Source of the DNA: Acanthaster planci
Lineage: Eukaryota > Echinodermata > Asteroidea > Valvatida > Acanthasteridae
NCBI RefSeq assembly: GCF_001949145.1
Contig: NW_019091465.1
Location: 184,237-248,236 of the forward strand
Direction: 5' to 3'
Length of the DNA: 64,000 nucleotides
Shown: one piece after another, positions 58,303 through 64,000 of the stretch
How the letters are laid out: each line of letters opens with the position of its first letter
How positions within the stretch are numbered: position 1 is the first letter of the stretch
Program-made: the position numbers and the translations under genes
The notes under the pieces: generated by a model
Databases searched by the model: none
The model's input: only the letters and a program-made list of their open reading frames with translations
What the model was told of the DNA's origin: nothing

Positions 58303-61300
58303 CTGCAACACAGAAGCATTGAAAAGTAAACGATAGAAGTTAAAAGCCTGTTTCACAGATCAGTGATCTGCGATCACAAACGAAAATATTTAAACACATG
58401 CATGTAAACGCGCTATTTTTTGCATTATAAGGTTTTCTTTGCATCCGCATCATGCGAAGTGTTAAGAAAAAATTTAGGCCTAAACATTTTTTTTTTCAGC
58501 TCCAATATACAAAAAAAGCAAATCGATCGTGCGATCGTTTCAAGGTCTAGCGCATTAGCGTTAGGAGCATAGATGAAATTCTAATCAGCGTCTGAATAAC
58601 GACAGGTTTTTGCTGTTGCTAGCTCAAACTCATTTTGCTACCAGTGATTTGCGAGTGACAAAATATCGCTCAGTCAAAGATTCAACAAAGAATGTGAGCA
58701 TTCCCAAAAAATAAGCGTGAGTGACTAATGAAATATTTATGTACATACTTTGGCACGAGTTAGCGTGAACTTGCTTGACAATTTCTGGCAAGTAATTGAG
58801 TTGGTATTATCTACTCGTTTCAAGATTTCAAATGATGAGGGCTCACGGAATACGAAGGTACTGCAGGAGACCCGTACACGTACCCCAATACGGACCAAAT
58901 CACACTTTGCACGCGTCGCCTTAAAATCTCAGACTGAGACACAAGACCTTGTAGCAGGTTTCATGAACTGTGAATTTGTGGGAAACAAGGGCTGGAGCAA
59001 GTCTGTTGGCCTTGTGCAAACGAGGGTCTTTCAAATTGCTCAATACGAAAATTAGATTGCAAAAACGTCGGTGGCCCTCACGACAACTTTAGGATCGATC
59101 ATCTTCAGATAAAAGTTATTAGGTGAAAAAATTAGCTACAGTGTGATCTAAAACACCTGAATAGCTTTGAGTTGTTGTGATTATCTTTGTTTTCCAGAAT
59201 GAAGGTAAATTATGCTCAGGGCGGTTCCTTTAATGGACTGTATTACCCTGGCTGATTTTGCAAACGACCATCGAACTTTAAAAGGGGTGATGAACTTGAC
59301 TTCTAAGAATATCAGTACATTGAAGGTACTTACATTCTTCACTAGTAACATACTTGTCCATACTGTTGCAGCTTGGCTCAGGCTTCAAATAAACAAGAAG
59401 ACACTGTAAGTGTTATTCCTGTGAGGAAGTCAACAAACAATCATCATATGCGCAGTAGTGATCACTGCAAATTACCATACCAAACTACCGAGGCTAACTT
59501 TTTTAGTTTGGTCGTTAAATTGGATCAAAGTCCATAAGACACTGTGATCTATTCAATCATGCAAACATGCCGATATCACTTTATGTAATGGGAGGTAGTA
59601 TAAAAATATCGACTGCTTCGTGTGGCGTAGTAAAACAAGCCTATACCGAGGCAATCTAAGGAGGATAATAAGCCCAGGGAAAATGGAATATTCTAAGGAT
59701 CATTCTATGTCTCCTTTCTACATGTATGAACGGAGTCCTTCTTCAGATACGTTCGAACTTTGTCCCCATATTAGATTAGATTTTCGTTTCAAGTCATCCA
59801 TCATCCCTTTAATTCATATTCTTATGTTTCAGACAACTGTCGGGAATCCTGACAAAAAAACCCAATGAATTTCTAGTTGTTTATAAAGATACGTACTATA
59901 TGCAAGCAGCTAAATGCTGACTTATTGCTTCATTCAAGGACAGCCTTTAACAGAGACAAACAAAAACAAAATAAAGATCAAACAAGAAAACATGCAAGCT
60001 AGACAATAACTCGATAAGTTAACAATGAATAACATTCCCGCTCTATCATACCTTCCACTGCGTTGGAATATGCTAATTAGGTTGGCTGGCTAATATTGGA
60101 AACTTGCACATGTATGGATTGGCACTACACTCAAATCTGTTCCGACCTTTTCTAACATAAAACAAAAACTAATTTGATAACAAGAAGAATAAGCAGGAAT
60201 GGATCTGCTTGTCATAAATTAGGAAAAGACAATTCAAAAGTGGAATGACGCGGTGAAACCTGTGGAAGATAATCACAAGTGACGAATAAGGAGAAAATAC
60301 CACCATGACAAGAACATGAAGGCAGGAAGTAGATAATTATTTATCAGAAATTATTACAATGGTCGAGCAATCGATTCTTTTTGTTTACAACTGGAGATAA
60401 AGTAAACGGTCTCTTAGTAGCGCCATTCAGACTATTCCAGAAACTCACCGTGTTACACAAGCCTGTCTAATAATATATATTTGTTCTCTTGGAATACACA
60501 AAGATTTGTCTTTGAAACACTAGCATAGTATTATATAAAGGAATAATCTAAGTTAAAGTAAACATGTACACTAAAAAAAATTGCGAGTTGGGCCTAGTGC
60601 ATTGTTTCAATATTGACACGGATCGTGAAATCGTTTAGTGTTTTGAGGTGACAAATAGAAGATCAGTTTATTCACGATAACGCAAACAAAGTCGCCGCTT
60701 TTAGATTCTATGGTTCTCATTTCCAACCGACCCTATTTTTGTGGGCCCGACCTCGAAATAGCCTTTTGTTGTACTGACCTTGCACCTAAGAGGACCTTGT
60801 CCGGTGCGATGACCTGTACAAAGTGACTGCGATACGATTTCGCCCTAATACCAACGCAGCGGCAGTCGAAATCCACGGTAAGGCATACGCGTGCACTGAG
60901 CAGTACAGTACCGCAGCCCACGCATGCAAGTGTGTATTTGTATAGCATGTACGGATCGCGCGTCGAAGGAAAAATATTATGCACACACCAACACCGTGTA
61001 CATGGTGTCTTGACACCGCCGGACTCGAACAACGTATTGGAAAGCCACTTATAGTACCCAATTAGAAAAAAAAGTATGGCAAAGTGCACTTTGGAAAGTT
61101 TATTCTGTCATCTGGCAGTGGCATGGTATTGTTTTTTTAGGATTTTTTTTTGACCGCAGGACCATTCCTCAAGTGAAAAAGAAATATTTGAACCATAGAA
61201 TATAAAAATGTCCCCTACAATGAATGAGTAGTTGAGAAGTTTATCCCACCGAGATGGACACCCAACCCATTTGAAAATGGAGGAAAGTACCTTAGACGAA

Positions 61301-63440
61301 GGAGAATAAGAGAGTTACAGAATATGACAGAAAAAAATTCCCCAAATCTTTATTTCGCCAGAAAGAGTGTAATCGTTATACGACAGTGTTCATATGACAT
61401 TTAAAACTCATCAATAATTAAACTTGTCTCACGTGAGTATAAGTAAGGTCATGTGTAAATGATTTTATATACATGTTACACACGTGAGAGTACACACAGT
61501 CACTAATACGCGTCTCTGTTCCCGGGGGACCGTGACCTTTTTCCCTTGTCCAGGACCTAGGTCGAACATTACCTGCGTGGACCACATCACGATTTGTAGG
61601 CTGTCAAAGTCTCTGCTATTAGAGCCTTTCGTGGCACGTGAGCTGCGTGGTTTGTTAAAAAGGTGGATGAAATACAGGGGCAAGACTGTCAGCTTGTATT
61701 TTTGAAAGTATCGGACCTAACCGGGCCTTCCGAATTTCTCTACTTTGCCATGGAGTACAGGCATCAATTTCAAAAATGGCGATAGACCTCCTGACTGTTT
61801 TTAGGGGTGATTTTCTCTGGAAAGAAATATCTTCAAAAGTCATCGGTTAAGCCACTGAAAATTGCGAGGAAAATGACAGATGAAGAAGTGAGCTTTGAAC
61901 ACCTGTGAAACTTGTGATTTGTTTTTTTTCTGATTTTTGAAGTGGGGATATTTATCAATGTTGTATACGGCAACTGATTTACTGGTCTTCACCCATAGAC
62001 GTGCACCAGTTTCTGAATTGTATCGGTCCATATGCACCAATTTATTACACAGCATTGTTCAAAACGTAAAACAAAAGATTCTTTCAGTATTTAATACTGG
62101 GCTGTTTTAATTTAACCATGACCTAGTGAACAATTCGATAAGCAATTTAACAATCACGAGAATGCTTTTAGTTTCCATTAGGTTCACTCTCTGAGTTCCT
62201 GATCCTTTTTCTCAACATAGTTGGGTAAGGTTGGCCACAATATTTTGTGTATTACTGACAGTCTGGGGAAACACCGTTCACTATCCGATGGGAGAATGGT
62301 CTATTGCCAATATTGATCAGGGACCAGTCTTGATGCCCCTTGGAAGCTTCCCCTATTGAAAACTATCTCAACAAAGGTCCATCAGCGCCAACCCTCTCAA
62401 AATAACCTAATCTGTTATTACAGATTGGTAATCCGTCAGTATGGATTGCCAATCCTTATTGTAGACGTGCACTTAATTGTTACGGAATCGCTATCAGATG
62501 TTAAAGCAGGGGAGGATCAGGGGAGCACAATTCCGCTCTGAGACACACAAATAAATACGAAATGGGGAAAATAATGCACAAGTTAAAGTACATGCACAAA
62601 TACAATTGTAAATATTGTAGGCCTATGTCATGTACTATTTTATCATCGTGTTCGCTTGTACGTAAAAAGGAGATCTCAAGAATTACCAACCTGACCCAAC
62701 CTGAAAAATTCCTGGATCCGCCCCTTTAGTGATTACTGATTATGTAGGCCCTACTTGATCCGTTTCCGTTTGCCATTCTAAGTGCAGACTGGGGTTATGG
62801 ATTTATGAGTTCAGCTGTAATGAAATGGGTCCAATACCATTAGGCCCCCGTTGATGCCAGCAAAACTCAATATTATTTCAGTGAGCTGCGAACTCTTCAG
62901 GGAATTTCTGAGGCATGGGTCGTTTAACGATTGACATTTCGCAGTTTACTCCAGCTTGTTGTGTACAGAGATCTGCCTGCCGGACTGGACACTGACTCGG
63001 GTGATTAAGCGTACACGGAATGCCCTGCACGCATCAAGTTCATGCAGACGTATATTCACGCAGTCCCCTCTACGTGAGGTGAACTCTACGTGACCTGTCT
63101 TAACCAGGATAAAAAAAACCAATTAGAGGTGTGTCATCAATGGGATTGGCGCGCATGGCTTTCCATTTGGAAAAAGGAGTAAATTGCAAGACTGACCATG
63201 TAGGATATGGCGGAAACGAGCTCCCTTTATTCGAAAAGCTGGGTAGCATTCGATTCAGACGACAGCATAAAGTGGCTTAGAATAGGTTAGATTAATAATT
63301 TGAGTTATTTTTACGTGTACTTGTCTATCACTGCACGTTCGTGTGAACGTGTGGTGACAGACAGCGATAGACCTATCATAGTATGTAGTCTCTAAATTCC
63401 AAAGAGTGAAAACTTAATCCTTTCGAGTGAAGTTTGACTC
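58303..63440. other. Non-coding stretch upstream of SULT-C
   Basis: No exon of a recognisable family was seen on either strand. The first exon and promoter of SULT-C should lie in the proximal part, but a short phase-1 start exon could not be picked out with confidence. Frames at 58750-59055, 59620-59868 and 60733-61089 carry no motif. Confidence 0.35.
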
Positions 63441-63449
63441 CCGCCGTCG

Positions 63450-63600
63450 GAAACTAGGGACAAAACGTTTTAGAGTGAATTTTTTTCAATCGAAAAGATC
63501 GAGTTTTTACTCGAGCCCCGACTGAAGTGATTATTTTGTCAGAGTATTTCAATCAAAATTGAGAGTGATTTTCACTATAAATCGTCTTGTCCCTAGTTTC
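63450..63600. mobile_element. 151-bp MITE-like inverted-repeat element
   Basis: The ends GAAACTAGGGACAAAACG and CGTCTTGTCCCTAGTTTC are inverted repeats with one mismatch. AGTGA-containing blocks continue the pairing inward. A related diverged copy is at 7590-7765. No clear target-site duplication and no coding capacity. Confidence 0.75.
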
Positions 63601-64000
63601 AGTCTTTCGGATTTAGAGTGAGATATATAGCCGACTTCCTGCCTACTTTCATGCAGTACACGCCCACCAGCCTTTCCAACTTTTGCGCCTATTTTTCTGC
63701 ACCTCGAGTCCACACCTGCACGAGTTCAGTGTTTATTGAAATTATTTTCATAGGAGTGAAACGCTGTATAAGATGTGGATACTAGTCGAACACACAAGTA
63801 CGCACGGAATGGTAGCATGTACATGTACAGTACATGTATACACGAATCTCAATGAAACATCCAACGGGTTGATTCCATACAAAGTTAACGCTTGGCGGCG
63901 CACGCTGAATCACGTGAGTGGGCCACCGTGTACAATAGGTACACCTCGAAAGCAGAACTGTGTCACCGTGACCGTACAAGGGTTGAATGACACAGCATGA

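Noticed and set aside
58730-58800. Candidate exon 1 of SULT-C ending at a GTATGT donor
   Set aside because: The frame has no ATG after its upstream stop, so it cannot supply the start.

Overview
The window is eukaryotic (metazoan) genomic DNA: genes split by GT-AG introns, about 40% GC by eye, two assembly gaps (623-1176 and 41512-41993), and many degenerate mobile elements. A Pax transcription-factor gene, a tandem array of cytosolic sulfotransferases, CR1/L2-like LINEs, tRNA-derived SINEs and long poly-C runs suggest a marine invertebrate deuterostome (hemichordate, echinoderm or amphioxus). The species cannot be fixed from sequence alone.

Layout. 1-2.5 kb: a 50-bp tandem array running into a gap, a SINE, and a GC-rich coiled-coil exon of an unrecognised + strand gene. 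2.5-17.4 kb: gene-poor DNA with repeat fragments and one TATA-containing promoter candidate near 10.2 kb. 17.8-25.6 kb: a complete seven-exon Pax gene on the + strand (403 codons). It has an N-terminal paired domain resembling the Pox-neuro type, a complete paired-class homeodomain with Ser50, and no visible octapeptide. Its second intron holds a decayed CR1-like LINE in antisense. 25.6-28.6 kb: non-coding, with a 725-bp TIR element.

28.6-58.3 kb: three sulfotransferase (SULT) genes in head-to-tail order on the - strand. They share intron phases and nearly identical exon lengths (107, 175-187, 95, 235-236, 134-137, 150-162 nt). Copy A (28673-33665) is complete and intact, 308 aa. Copy B (42031-44589) lacks recognisable exons 1-2, and stays in frame only if exon 6 uses an acceptor 8 nt downstream of the ancestral site. 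Copy C (50845-58302) has a 1-nt insertion in exon 4 and no exon 1 that I could find. Between and inside the copies lie three degraded LINEs, a 2.2-kb TIR element with repeated GTGTACGTACAC palindromes, a foldback repeat, MITE-like elements and a shared repeat family that sits in intron 3 of both A and C.

58.3-64 kb: no gene recognised; one small inverted-repeat element near 63.5 kb.

The strongest observations are the Pox-neuro-like Pax gene with a full homeodomain, the different fates of the three SULT duplicates, and several unclassified inverted-repeat elements. I see no operon, CRISPR array or rRNA gene.
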